64,000 nucleotides of DNA from Chthonomonas sp035294505 (GCF_035294505.1 NZ_DATGKU010000117.1:49915-113914); one strand, 5' to 3'. Positions 1 through 8,944 are shown, counted from the first letter of the stretch. A program made the numbers and translations. The notes: a model not told the origin generated them from the sequence alone.

Positions 1-788
1 CCCATGGGGGTATAGTTGACGGTAGACCAAGGCGAACAGGGCAGTTCGCGTAAACCGGCTGCGAATTCGAGAAAGATGGGAGTGGCACAGACTTTGTATT
101 TGCCGGCAAAGCTGCGTATCTGTCGAAACTTTTCATGAATCTGTTCTCGGGTAAGAAAGATGTCGCGCTCCACGCTTTCGTATTCATAGCCCGGCGAAAC
201 GAGGATACCCTGAGCTTTCAGTTCATCCACCAGTTTGCAGAGCGCCTCAACCTCTTCTACCGAGGTCTCTTTATATACGGTGGTGTTGATATAGACATAG
301 TAGCCCAGCTCGGCGGCGCGCTTCATCATCTCGACGGCTTTGTCGAACACGCCGGCACGGTTACACACGTAATCGTGTGTTTCACGAAGCCCATCGAGGT
401 GGATCATAATGAAGAGGCGCGGATCGGGTGGTATAACGCCAAATACTTTCGTATCGAGTTTGAGGGCGTTCGTGCAGAGAATAACGTATTTGTCGCGTGC
501 AAATAGCCCTTCGATCAACTCTTTAAGTTCTGGATAGAGGGTAGGCTCGCCTCCACAGAGGTTCACAATAGGGGCGCCACAGTCGTCAACCGCTTTGAGG
601 CAGGTTTCCACGCTGAGACGATCTTTTAGTTTGCCGGTATGCCGCTCTACGGAGCAGCCGATGCAGGCCAAGTTGCAAGTGTAGAGGGGCTCAAGCATGA
701 GCACTGTGGGGTAGCGGGTTATGCCCGCCTTTTCCATTTTTGCGCGATGGCGGGCTTGCGCCATCATGAACCCTATAGGATAACGCAT
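1..788 (-). CDS. hpnH: HpnH-like radical SAM protein (3' end cut by window)
   Basis: I translated this by hand from the minus strand; 262 codons are present and the C-terminus lies outside the window. The start ATG (786-788) has an AAAGGAGG site about 12 bases upstream. Near residue 38 is the cluster-binding motif CNLACIGC (C-x3-C-x2-C), followed by a GGEP motif, LCTNAL, HLDG and VSPGYEYE blocks in the order typical of HpnH. HpnH (adenosyl-hopene transferase) joins the adenosyl radical to diploptene as the first step of extended hopanoid synthesis; it is cytoplasmic with a 4Fe-4S cluster. No hopanoid partner gene is visible here, because the gene runs off the left edge. A related SPASM-type radical SAM enzyme is the main alternative. 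Confidence 0.8.
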   Translation of the reverse strand, partial: MRYPIGFMMAQARHRAKMEKAGITRYPTVLMLEPLYTCNLACIGCSVERHTGKLKDRLSVETCLKAVDDCGAPIVNLCGGEPTLYPELKELIEGLFARDKYVILCTNALKLDTKVFGVIPPDPRLFIMIHLDGLRETHDYVCNRAGVFDKAVEMMKRAAELGYYVYINTTVYKETSVEEVEALCKLVDELKAQGILVSPGYEYESVERDIFLTREQIHEKFRQIRSFAGKYKVCATPIFLEFAAGLRELPCSPWSTVNYTPM

Positions 789-852
789 TGCGTGAGGAGC
801 CTCCTTTTAATGATGTTGTATCGCCAATCTGCGGTAAAACCACCGGTTCATT

Positions 853-869
853 TTAGGATTGTACCCTAA
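853..869 (-). promoter_or_regulatory. Inverted repeat around a -10-like hexamer upstream of the HpnH-like gene
   Basis: The arms TTAGG and CCTAA are perfect inverted repeats with a 7-base spacer, and the spacer carries TACAAT on the minus strand (858-863). It lies about 65 bases upstream of the start codon. No convincing -35 hexamer was found, so this may be a regulator-dependent promoter with an overlapping operator. This is inferred from sequence only. Confidence 0.3.
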
Positions 870-1004
870 TATTACGCTTAGGCGAGTATTTTGTGCTGCT
901 GGACTGGCTAAGATTGCAAATAGTATCTAGTGAGCAACACAGATCATACGATGGCCTCTCCATAGCTACCAAAGAAAGCGCTGCTTTGGCCTATCTCTTC
1001 TAGG

Positions 1005-2681
1005 CTAGAAAAGCCCTATGATGCGCCCGGTATCGTCTATATCTATATTTTCGGCAGCGGGGACTTCAGGTAGGCCGGGCATGGTCATAATATCGCCTGC
1101 AAGAGCGACGACGAATCCGGCACCTGCGGAAAGACGCAGCTCGCGAATGCGGATGGTGAAGTTGGTGGGGGCGCCTCCTGCTTTGGGGTCGTCGCTAAAA
1201 GAGTATTGTGTTTTTGCCATACAGACGCGGAGACGGCCGAACCCGTTTTTCTCTAGCCAGCGCAGTTGCGACAAGGCGGCCGGCTCCAAAGCGATGCCGT
1301 TGGCCCCATACACCCGCTTCGCGATGGTCTCCATTTTGGTGAAGAGGCTTCCTTCTTCGGTGTAGAAGGGGGTGAAGTGGGCGGGCTGCTCTAGGGCCTG
1401 TAGTACCGCTGCTGCAAGCTCCTCCCCACCTTTTCCCCCCTGTCCCCAAACATCGCAGGTGGCAACAAGCCAGTTCTTGCTTTTTGCAAAGTTGCGCACA
1501 AGTTCGATTTCTTTCGGTGTGTCTGAGGAGAAACGATTGATGGCGATGACAAAGGGGACTTTTACCTGTTGTACGATGCCCACATGACGTTCAAGATTGG
1601 CCAATCCGTCCTCAAGTGCCGCGAGATTCTCTTCGTCAAGCTTCTGCTTGCGAACACCACCATGCATTTTGAGGGCGCGAATGGTGGCTACGATAACCAC
1701 GGCATCGGGGGGTAGATTGGCGCTGGGGGCAACGATATCGCAGTACTTTTCAAAGCCGAGGTCGGCCCCGAAGCCGGCCTCGGTAACGACGATCTCGCCC
1801 AAACGGCGTGCGAGCTTGGTGGCAATGATGCTGCTGCAACCGTGCGCGATGTTGCCAAAGGGGCCCCCGTGCACGAACGCCGGTGTTCCTTCCAAAGTTT
1901 GCACTAAATTGGGTTTGAGGGCATCGCGCAAGAGAACCGTCATAGCACCATGCACTTTGAGATCGGCAGCCGTGATCGGTTCATCGGCACCATTGCGTCC
2001 AACGACGATCTTGCCCAAGCGCTCTTTCAACTCACGAAGGTGGTTGCTGAGACACAAAATAGCCATGACTTCGGAGGCGACGGTAATGAAAAAGCGCGAT
2101 TCGCGAGGGATTCCTCCTTGTGTGCCTCCTAATCCGATGACAATATGACGCAAGGCCCGATCGTTCATGTCCACCACACGGGGGAAGGTAATGGTGAGAG
2201 GGTCTATGTGGAGACGATTGCCGTGATGCAAATGATTATCTATTGCGGCGGCAAGCAGATTGTGGGCGGCGCCAATGGCGTGCATGTCGCCTGTGAAATG
2301 AAGGTTGATGTCCTCCATGGGGATGACCTGAGCATGCCCGCCTCCGGCAGCGCCCCCCTTCAGGCCAAAAACCGGTCCCATGGAAGGCTCGCGAATGGCG
2401 ACGATGGCGCGTTTCCCCAGTCGGCAGAGAGCCTGTCCTAAACCCACCGTCACCGTGGTTTTGCCCTCCCCGGCAGTGGTGGGTGTAATGGCGGTCATCA
2501 GCACAATTTTGCCTTCCGGGTGAGTGGAGGCGTTCAAAAGCCGATCGAGTGCAGCGTATCCTATTTTGGCTTTATAGGTGCCGTAAAGCTCAAGGTCGTT
2601 GAGAGTAAGACCCAAATCGGCTGCCACCTCAGTAATGGGGCGTGGGGTAACGGATTGGGCGATGAGGAGGTCGTTATTCAT
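1005..2681 (-). CDS. fhs: Formate--tetrahydrofolate ligase
   Basis: This 558-residue protein has the normal family length. It joins formate to tetrahydrofolate using ATP and gives 10-formyl-THF for one-carbon metabolism in the cytoplasm. The P-loop-like stretch TPTTAGEGKTT is at residues 66-76, and the long conserved core of the family follows. The open frame extends 33 codons further upstream, but I chose the ATG at 2679-2681. It has a GGAG site 5 bases before it, and the product then begins MNNDLL, as family members do. Only one base separates it from the stop of the upstream uridine-kinase-like gene, so the two are probably co-transcribed. Confidence 0.95.
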   Translation of the reverse strand: MNNDLLIAQSVTPRPITEVAADLGLTLNDLELYGTYKAKIGYAALDRLLNASTHPEGKIVLMTAITPTTAGEGKTTVTVGLGQALCRLGKRAIVAIREPSMGPVFGLKGGAAGGGHAQVIPMEDINLHFTGDMHAIGAAHNLLAAAIDNHLHHGNRLHIDPLTITFPRVVDMNDRALRHIVIGLGGTQGGIPRESRFFITVASEVMAILCLSNHLRELKERLGKIVVGRNGADEPITAADLKVHGAMTVLLRDALKPNLVQTLEGTPAFVHGGPFGNIAHGCSSIIATKLARRLGEIVVTEAGFGADLGFEKYCDIVAPSANLPPDAVVIVATIRALKMHGGVRKQKLDEENLAALEDGLANLERHVGIVQQVKVPFVIAINRFSSDTPKEIELVRNFAKSKNWLVATCDVWGQGGKGGEELAAAVLQALEQPAHFTPFYTEEGSLFTKMETIAKRVYGANGIALEPAALSQLRWLEKNGFGRLRVCMAKTQYSFSDDPKAGGAPTNFTIRIRELRLSAGAGFVVALAGDIMTMPGLPEVPAAENIDIDDTGRIIGLF

Positions 2682-2682
2682 G

Positions 2683-3294
2683 CTAGCTCCTTCGAGTGTT
2701 CCAAAGTTCGCGAACAACGGCGGCGAGGTAGGGGGCGATACGCTGAAAATCGGCGTCGCCTCTGACAATGAGGTCGGCATGGACTCGTGAGGGTTCTACG
2801 TAGGCGGCGTGCCCCACGCGAGCGCACTCTTGATAGTAGGTTGCGATCCAGTGGGGATCGGTGCTTCCGCGCCCGCCCTGCATGTCTCGAAGAAGGCGCC
2901 GAAGGGCACGTAGGTCGGCATCAAGTTCTACAAAGAGGCGAAGGTCGAACCGCTCACGGAGTTCGGGCACATGAAGCGCCATAAGGCCCTCCACGAGAAT
3001 GACGTCGGGGGCGTTCTCTGAGGCGCGAAGGGCCTCGATATCGGCGATGAGCCGCGCATTATCGGCAGAGTCTGGATGGTTGTTATCGGGAAGTCGTTCG
3101 CCGGTAGAGGGGGAGATGAAGGTAGGCCCTCCGGGTGCACCACGATAGAAATAGCGGTCCATGCCGATCACCTCTGCATGGAGCGGTGGACTGCCGTTCG
3201 CAAGTGCGTGCGCGAGGTGCTGGACGAGGGTCGTCTTCCCGGAGGCCGAACCGCCGGCTATACCTACGACAACTGAACAAGTTTGATTCTTCAT
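2683..3294 (-). CDS. udk: Uridine kinase-like P-loop kinase
   Basis: The protein has 203 residues and opens with a Walker A loop GGSASGKTT at residues 14-22, directly after a hydrophobic beta strand. It then shows the MDRYFY segment (the substrate-binding D-x-F/Y of uridine kinases), ILVEGLMAL, and an arginine-rich lid (RALRRLLRDMQGGRG). The family phosphorylates uridine or cytidine with ATP or GTP in pyrimidine salvage. It is somewhat diverged, so another nucleoside or pantothenate-type substrate is possible. It lies immediately upstream of fhs on the same strand. The ribosome binding site before 3294 is weak. Confidence 0.8.
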   Translation of the reverse strand: MKNQTCSVVVGIAGGSASGKTTLVQHLAHALANGSPPLHAEVIGMDRYFYRGAPGGPTFISPSTGERLPDNNHPDSADNARLIADIEALRASENAPDVILVEGLMALHVPELRERFDLRLFVELDADLRALRRLLRDMQGGRGSTDPHWIATYYQECARVGHAAYVEPSRVHADLIVRGDADFQRIAPYLAAVVRELWNTRRS

Positions 3295-3368
3295 ACCGCT
3301 TGCTGTCTGTTCTCTCAGAGCGTTTTTGTGAAAGCTAGACGATTAGGTTTACTCCTTTGGATAGGGCG

Positions 3369-4397
3369 TCAACGAACCGGTTGAAAGCAGTAGAGTTCGC
3401 GTTTTCCTTTGCCCTCATCTACAAGCGCAAGCAGGCCTATCTTCCCTTCGTCCCGTGGGTCGCCGATACGCACGTCGAGGACTTTTCCCGGCAGTGGGTC
3501 GCTACGCCAGCTCTCTTCATAATCGTCAAATCGCGTCAATTGCCAAAAGGTTTTGTCGCGCTCGTCGGCTTTGGGGACGTAGACAATGAGCCGGTCGTTG
3601 CCGGGCGACGAATCGCCGCTTGTCTCCGAGGGCAAAACCCCGATGAGCCATCTTCGTTGTCCTTGCCAGTAGGCTTGGGCATAGAGGATGTTGGGGGCGA
3701 GGTTTTGCCGGCCTTCAAAAGGGTAGGTGCCGACGCCCCAATGAGGGTAGCCTTCCTCGTTGGGGTTTAGATGAAGGTCATCGGTGACGAGTTTGCCGGA
3801 GTTGAGCGTCCAGACGGAGGTATTGTCGCCGTTGCCGCAGACAAGCAGGTCGAGTTGGCCAGGGCAGATCAGGCTGAAGCGAAGCGCCGGTGGGGGATCG
3901 CTGAGGCGTTCAAAACCTCCGCCTTTCCACATGAAGATGCCGCCGGAGGTAACAATCTGCACCATCGGCAGTTTTTGAGGTTTCACGATTTTGTTTTTGG
4001 GCAGTTGCGCGTCGGTTTTTTCCGGTGTAGCAAGCGTTGGCCAAGAGTCGGCGAAATGGCCGGCGATGAGGGGGTCTGTGGCCCATCCGATAAAGGAGGC
4101 TGTGGCATCGGTTGCAAAGCGAAAGCCGTCCCAATGGGTGAGCAACAGTTGGCGCCGAAAATCGGTGCTGCTTGCGGAGCCTATCAGCAGTACGAGGTCG
4201 TCCTCTTTATCTTGCCGAATAGGGAAAGGCTCGATAAGGGCCGTGTAATCGGGTAATGGAACGTGCCAGGCGAGTGTGAAGGCGGTGAGAAAAGGGTTGT
4301 CTTTGTGTGCAAACGGATCGATCTGCCCTAGGCATCGGCCGAATGAGCAGAGGAGAAAAAGCAAACAAAGGGGGGATAAGAAGCTGCGGCTTCTCAT
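3369..4397 (-). CDS. Secreted protein of unknown function
   Basis: I do not recognise this 342-residue protein. Residues 1-25 form a signal peptide (MRSR, then a Leu/Cys-rich hydrophobic core ending near GQ). The mature part is rich in Trp, Gly and Asp with repeated LLIG, LLVCGN and IGLLALVDEG strands. This suggests a beta-propeller or FG-GAP-like fold, but no clear metal-binding repeat is visible. Its start codon overlaps the stop of the upstream GspE-like gene by four bases (ATGA), so it is translationally coupled to the ATPase and may be an exported partner of the pilus or secretion apparatus. That role is inferred. Confidence 0.7.
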   Translation of the reverse strand: MRSRSFLSPLCLLFLLCSFGRCLGQIDPFAHKDNPFLTAFTLAWHVPLPDYTALIEPFPIRQDKEDDLVLLIGSASSTDFRRQLLLTHWDGFRFATDATASFIGWATDPLIAGHFADSWPTLATPEKTDAQLPKNKIVKPQKLPMVQIVTSGGIFMWKGGGFERLSDPPPALRFSLICPGQLDLLVCGNGDNTSVWTLNSGKLVTDDLHLNPNEEGYPHWGVGTYPFEGRQNLAPNILYAQAYWQGQRRWLIGVLPSETSGDSSPGNDRLIVYVPKADERDKTFWQLTRFDDYEESWRSDPLPGKVLDVRIGDPRDEGKIGLLALVDEGKGKRELYCFQPVR

Positions 4398-5686
4398 CCC
4401 ACCCCTCCGTTTTCCATGCCGGGGGTCAAGCCGGAGGTCATGGTGGAGTAGACGGCGGTGAAGACCTCTCGGGGGGTTGTCAGCCCGGCGAAAATCTTTT
4501 GGTGGCCGTCTTCCAGCATGGTGCGCATCTGCTGTTTTTTGCGTGCGTATTCATAAATCTCGCCGATGGTGGCCCGGCGTGCTATCATTTCGCGCAGCTC
4601 CGGCGTGCTCACCAGAATCTCGAAAATGCCGATGCGCCCCCGGAAGCCGGTTTTGCGGCACTGTTCACACCCGGCGCCTTTATAGAAAGTTTTTCCTTGC
4701 ATGGCGTCGGGGTTGAGGCCTATTTCGATAAGCTCGTCACGGGGAGGCTGGTAGGGCTGTTTGCAGTTAAGGCATATGGTGCGCACAAGGCGTTGGGCCA
4801 TAACCGCTTGGAGGGTGGAGGCGATGAGATAGGGTTCCCCGCCCATATCCATCATACGCCCGATGGTCTCCACCGCGTTGTTGGTATGAAGGGACGAGAG
4901 GACAAGGTGACCGGTTAAGCTCGCCTGGATGCCGATGGATAGCGATTCGGGGTCTCGCATCTCTCCGACCATCATGACATCGGGGTCTTGGCGGAGGAAG
5001 GCTCGCATAACGCGAGGGAAGGTCATACGTTCGGTAACCTGCACTTGGGTGATGTGGTCGGCAAACTCATACTCAATGGGGTCTTCTACGGTAACGATGT
5101 TACGGCGGGTGCGGTCTAACTTATTGATGGAGGCATAGAGGGTAGAGGTTTTTCCGCTACCTGTTGGGCCGGTGACGAGCACCATGCCGTAGGCAGATTG
5201 GATGGCCTGGCTCCATTTTTGCAGCACGTCGGGCGGCATTCCCAGCTTATCTAGCTCTACGCGGGCGCCAACCGGATCGAGGATGCGCAGCACCATCTTT
5301 TCCCCATTCAGCATGGGCAGTACGGAGACGCGGGCACTTAGTTTTCGGGTGCCGTACTCCATGTCAATGCGTCCATCTTGCGGCTCTCTGCGTTCGTCTA
5401 TGTGCATGCCGGCGGCAAGCTTAAGGCGGGCGAGAATGTTGGGCACAATGTCTATAGAAAGTTGCCCCACATCATGCATTACACCGTCTATGCGATAGCG
5501 CACCAGCATCCGGTTGCGTTCTGGCTGCAGGTGAATATCGGAAGCACCGAGGTCGAGTGCTTTACGCAACAGAAAGTCGGTCTCGCTAACGGCTTGGGTC
5601 AGTTCGCCACCAAGCTCCCGCGCGATACCATCCTCGCGCATGATCAGTCGAAAGGCCAAGGGGCCACGGGATGCAACCTGTGTCAT
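4394..5686 (-). CDS. GspE/PilB/PilT-superfamily secretion ATPase, short form
   Basis: This 430-residue cytoplasmic ATPase has Walker A GPTGSGKTS at residues 173-181, the Asp-box VEDPIEYE, Walker B-type DPDVMMVGEMRD, the His-box LSSLHTNNA, and a tetra-cysteine zinc motif (CLNC and CEQC) in the C-terminal domain. The paired CxxC motif is typical of GspE and PilB assembly ATPases rather than PilT. The N-terminal GspE_N domain is missing: the protein starts almost directly with the N2 domain (SDIHLQPE at about 49), against about 550 residues for a full PilB. It probably powers type IV pilus or type II secretion assembly with pilin-like proteins such as the one at 55118-55948. The start has an AGAGGA site. 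Confidence 0.9.
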   Translation of the reverse strand: MTQVASRGPLAFRLIMREDGIARELGGELTQAVSETDFLLRKALDLGASDIHLQPERNRMLVRYRIDGVMHDVGQLSIDIVPNILARLKLAAGMHIDERREPQDGRIDMEYGTRKLSARVSVLPMLNGEKMVLRILDPVGARVELDKLGMPPDVLQKWSQAIQSAYGMVLVTGPTGSGKTSTLYASINKLDRTRRNIVTVEDPIEYEFADHITQVQVTERMTFPRVMRAFLRQDPDVMMVGEMRDPESLSIGIQASLTGHLVLSSLHTNNAVETIGRMMDMGGEPYLIASTLQAVMAQRLVRTICLNCKQPYQPPRDELIEIGLNPDAMQGKTFYKGAGCEQCRKTGFRGRIGIFEILVSTPELREMIARRATIGEIYEYARKKQQMRTMLEDGHQKIFAGLTTPREVFTAVYSTMTSGLTPGMENGGVG

Positions 5687-5732
5687 GGTTTCTGTTCCTC
5701 TTTGCAGAGCGTAGGCATAAAGGCTATATGTT

Positions 5733-5751
5733 GTGGGGCAAACGCCCCTAC
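5733..5751. repeat. Short G/C palindrome (REP-like)
   Basis: GGGGC and GCCCC pair around a 4-base loop, with flanking GT and TAC able to extend the stem past one bulge. It lies between the ParB stop and the gspE-like start. Similar elements are at 30288-30306, 37907-37928 and 54978-55004, all outside genes. Confidence 0.4.
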
Positions 5752-5776
5752 TTTCTTTCTATAGTGTACCGTATTG

Positions 5777-6727
5777 CTAGAAATTTGCGCTACGTTGTTC
5801 GCAGGCATGCAACAGGCTTTCAACGGCCATCTGTAAGGAGCGGAGGGCCTCTTGCAGCGCGATGAGTTCGTCCTCCGGAAGACGCGAGACTTCGATATCG
5901 GCCAAAAGGGGCAGCATATCCAAAACTTTTTGTGCCGCATGGCTTTGAGGCGCGTAGGTTTCTACAACAGCGTGGCGAGCCGGCACGGTAGGGGCTTGGA
6001 GAAGCTCCTGATAAATCTGTTCCCTCTGCTCCGGGGCCGACTCCAAAATCTCGCGGGCGCGTGTGGGGGCGGTGCGTATGGCACGGACGAGCTTTTCGGT
6101 CTCTTCACTGTTAAGGCGTTCCTGTTGAATATGTTCCGCCACCTGATGCTGCAGTTCTGGGTAGGGGTTCAACTGTTTAAGGTAGCGGGCATGTTTTTCG
6201 GTAAGTTGGCCGGCAGCCGGCCTATTTGGGCTAGAGACCACGGCCTCGCCGATCTCTTCGGGAAGGGTGAGCAGGTCAAGAATATAGCCAACGGTGCGTT
6301 CCGACAGCCCCAGTCGCCGTGCCACTTCACGCGTGGTAAGGTTGAGGGTCTCTTTAATTTGCTGGATAGCGCGCGCTTTTTCAAGAGGCTGGAGGTCTTC
6401 TCGTTGGAGGTTTTCGATGATCTGTTCGGTGAGGCGTTCCTCTTCGGCGATCTCGCGCACCACACAGGGAAGGGTTTCGAGACGGGCTAGCTTGGCGGCA
6501 CGCCAGCGACGTTCACCGGTGACGATGCGGTAATAGGAAGAGCCGGGAATAGGCGTAACGGTGATAGGGTTTAGCAGACCGTGCTGGCGAATGCTGTCGG
6601 CTAGTCCCTGCAAACTCTCCTCATCGTGATGTTTGCGGGGTTGTGCCGTATCGGCAACGATCTGATCGATAGAGATGGAGCGTATTTCCAAAGCCGGTTC
6701 TCCGAAAAGCCACAGAATTTGTGCCAA
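5777..6727 (-). CDS. parB: ParB/Noc-family DNA-binding CTPase-type protein
   Basis: The protein has up to 316 residues. It shows the ParB N-terminal domain (IDQIVADTAQPRKH, then HGLLNPITV), the GERRWRA box used for CTP binding, the segment EQIIENLQREDL, and a helix-turn-helix region (TTREVARRLGLSERTVGYIL). Known family members bind parS sites, slide as CTP-dependent clamps, and guide chromosome segregation or nucleoid occlusion. The first in-frame start is TTG at 6727. A second TTG at 6691 (product begins MEIRSISIDQ) has a better GGAG site 8 bases upstream and may be the true start. No ParA partner is adjacent, so it is an orphan or Noc-like paralogue in this window. Confidence 0.88.
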   Translation of the reverse strand: MAQILWLFGEPALEIRSISIDQIVADTAQPRKHHDEESLQGLADSIRQHGLLNPITVTPIPGSSYYRIVTGERRWRAAKLARLETLPCVVREIAEEERLTEQIIENLQREDLQPLEKARAIQQIKETLNLTTREVARRLGLSERTVGYILDLLTLPEEIGEAVVSSPNRPAAGQLTEKHARYLKQLNPYPELQHQVAEHIQQERLNSEETEKLVRAIRTAPTRAREILESAPEQREQIYQELLQAPTVPARHAVVETYAPQSHAAQKVLDMLPLLADIEVSRLPEDELIALQEALRSLQMAVESLLHACEQRSANF

Positions 6728-6837
6728 TTATAACGACCTTTTAAGGGGATGTCAACAGGAATGCAGCCCTTTGTTGGGAGAAAGAAGGATTAAGGTATTA
6801 TAGAAGCGACCCCTCTTAGGAGAGAAGAAGCGGCTCT

Positions 6838-7749
6838 ATGACGATGAAAAGGAACCATGCGCCTTCGCCTGTGGTAAAACAAAGCTCAAAGAAACTGCTT
6901 GCTTTCGGATGGTACGGCGGAAAGTTTTCTCATCTAGACTGGTTGCTTCGTCTGCTGCCCAAAACCCATCACTATTGCGAGCCGTTTGGGGGTTCGGGTG
7001 CCGTGTTGTTGAATCGCGATCCCTCCCCGATTGAAACTTATAACGATATAGATGGGGAGGTGACGAACTTCTTTCGTGTTCTTCGCGAAGATGCCGAGCG
7101 GCTTATTCGCGCCATTGCTTTAACGCCTTTCTCACGTGAGGAGTTCGCCCTTGCTTGCCAAATTGACCCAATGCTTGACCCCTTGGAGCGCGCCCGACGT
7201 TTTTACGTGCGGGCACGACAGGTGCGTACCGGCTTAGCGCAATCGGCCTCAATCGGCCGCTGGGCCAACTGTAGGAACACAAGTCGTTCGGGCATGGCCG
7301 GCGCGGTTTCCCGATGGTTAGGGGCAGTTGAGGACTTGCCCGAAATCGCATTGCGTTTGCTGCGCGTTCAGATCGAGAATAGACCGGCACTTGAGGTCAT
7401 CCGGCTATACGATTCACCGAGCACCTTGTTCTACTGCGATCCGCCCTATCTCCATGAAACCCGCGGCGATAGGAGAGCTTATGCTTATGAAATGAGCAAT
7501 GAGCAGCATGAGGAGCTAGCGATGGCACTCAATTCGGTGCAAGGGCTTGTGGCGGTGTCGGGTTACGAATGTGAGCAGATGGATCGTCTCTACCCAAGCC
7601 CGAAATGGTTCAAACACGTCGGTCCAACGCGAACCATCCATTCCACAAAGGATAAGCGAACCGAGGTGCTGTGGGTTAACTACGATCTTGCTACTATTCA
7701 AGGAGCGCGTTTGTTTGACTTGAACGGAGCGCAAGATGAGGGAGAATGA
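6838..7749 (+). CDS. D12-class adenine-specific DNA methyltransferase
   Basis: This 303-residue protein carries WYGGK at residues 25-29, the AdoMet-binding motif FGGSG at 50-54 and the catalytic DPPY at 201-204, the order seen in Dam/D12-class N6-adenine methyltransferases. It methylates adenine in a short DNA site. The next gene, a likely restriction endonuclease, overlaps its last 14 bases, so the pair is best read as a type II restriction-modification system. The methyltransferase protects the host site. The target sequence cannot be read from the protein. The ribosome binding site is weak, and a second ATG at 6844 could also serve. Confidence 0.9.
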   Translation: MTMKRNHAPSPVVKQSSKKLLAFGWYGGKFSHLDWLLRLLPKTHHYCEPFGGSGAVLLNRDPSPIETYNDIDGEVTNFFRVLREDAERLIRAIALTPFSREEFALACQIDPMLDPLERARRFYVRARQVRTGLAQSASIGRWANCRNTSRSGMAGAVSRWLGAVEDLPEIALRLLRVQIENRPALEVIRLYDSPSTLFYCDPPYLHETRGDRRAYAYEMSNEQHEELAMALNSVQGLVAVSGYECEQMDRLYPSPKWFKHVGPTRTIHSTKDKRTEVLWVNYDLATIQGARLFDLNGAQDEGE

Positions 7750-8866
7750 CCCGTCTACTATTTTAGAGAATCTTCACAGGCGTATATCAAGGAGACTCTC
7801 CACACCAATCATAAGAAATGAAGAGATTCGTCTGAAAGTTGAGCAAGTTTGCAAGCAGTCTAATAATCGTGCCTGTGCGCGTCTACTTATGGCATGCCTC
7901 CTGGCAAAAATTCATAAGCCAACACTAGATCCACGCAAGCCGTATACGGAAATCGGCACCAATGACTCTTTTTCTGGAAGAACTTACGATGAGAAGTATA
8001 TAACAAAATTTATTAATAAGCACAATCTTCCGCTCAACTCGACAACAGCATTCTTGACACCAGCTTTTCGTAACTTAGATAGGCCACTTACGCTGGATAC
8101 TGAATTGATAGGACGACCACGTCAACTTTACAGGACAACACTGGAATTACTCAACCTGGTGTATGAAGAACAAGTTCAGACTGAGGATTTACTCGCTGAG
8201 ATCATTCGTGTTTTAATCAATATTCGTAATGAAAATAAGGCAACATTACAAACATTGCAAAAACGTCTAATAGCCATCCATAATGACTTACCATTATCAT
8301 CAGAAGAAATTGTGAGTCTAATAGAGCAGCACTTACGATGCAAAAATTCTAGTAGACTGCCTGTACTGGTGGTTGCTGCTGCATATGCTTCTGTGTCTAA
8401 GCGTATTAAAGAACAAATTAGACCTCTTCAATCTCATACAGCAGCAGATCAGCAGACTGGTTCGCTGGGAGACATAGAAATTTGCGTTGAAAATGATGAC
8501 CGTATTGTAACTGTTTACGAGATGAAAACAAAACCTGTTTCTGTAGAAGATATAAATAGAGCTATTACCAAAATCTCATCCTATGATCAAAAAATTGATA
8601 ACTATATATTTATAACAACCGAAGTGGTTTCAGACGAGATAAAAAGTTATGCCGCTAGCTGCTATGAACATAATAGCGGAGTAGAGATCGCAATATTGGA
8701 CTGTATAGGTTTTCTTAGACACTTCCTACATTTGTTCCACCGTTCAAGAGTTGAATTTCTTGATACATACCAGGAGTTGCTTCTGCGTGAGCCGGAGAGC
8801 GCTGTCAGTCAGGCACTAAAGGAGGCATTTCTTAACCTTAGACTAAATGCAGAGACAAGGGAATAG
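7736..8866 (+). CDS. Type II restriction endonuclease, possibly SacI-like
   Basis: This 376-residue protein overlaps the methyltransferase gene by 14 bases. It has a PD-(D/E)XK-like core: Asp246 in GSLGDIEI, then Glu262 and Lys264 in YEMKTK, on a strand-loop-strand. From memory, the stretches YTEIGTNDSFSGRTYDE, TTAFLTPAFRN and SSRLPVLVVAAAY resemble the SacI endonuclease family, but I could not run a search. The reading frame is clearly richer in A and T than its neighbours (many AAA, ATA and AAT codons), which suggests recent horizontal acquisition. Cutting at the site protected by the upstream adenine methyltransferase is inferred from gene order. Confidence 0.72.
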   Translation: MRENDPSTILENLHRRISRRLSTPIIRNEEIRLKVEQVCKQSNNRACARLLMACLLAKIHKPTLDPRKPYTEIGTNDSFSGRTYDEKYITKFINKHNLPLNSTTAFLTPAFRNLDRPLTLDTELIGRPRQLYRTTLELLNLVYEEQVQTEDLLAEIIRVLINIRNENKATLQTLQKRLIAIHNDLPLSSEEIVSLIEQHLRCKNSSRLPVLVVAAAYASVSKRIKEQIRPLQSHTAADQQTGSLGDIEICVENDDRIVTVYEMKTKPVSVEDINRAITKISSYDQKIDNYIFITTEVVSDEIKSYAASCYEHNSGVEIAILDCIGFLRHFLHLFHRSRVEFLDTYQELLLREPESAVSQALKEAFLNLRLNAETRE

Positions 8867-8944
8867 TTGCCTCCTTATTGATCATAAAACATAGCTTATC
8901 TGGGAAGCGCTTCAATGAGAGTATAAAAGACAATAAAATAAAAA

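Noticed and set aside
1597..2148. Open frame of 183 codons on the plus strand
   Set aside because: It lies fully antisense to formate-tetrahydrofolate ligase, has no ribosome binding site and looks low-complexity (Ser/Arg/Pro-rich).
4307..4918. Open frame of 203 codons on the plus strand
   Set aside because: It is antisense to the GspE-like gene and the secreted protein gene, both with clear family or signal features.
5733..5751. Rho-independent terminator
   Set aside because: The stem is followed by a T-rich stretch only on the plus strand, and no plus-strand gene ends there.
5852..6490. Open frame of 212 codons on the plus strand
   Set aside because: It is antisense to the ParB gene, whose motifs are unmistakable.
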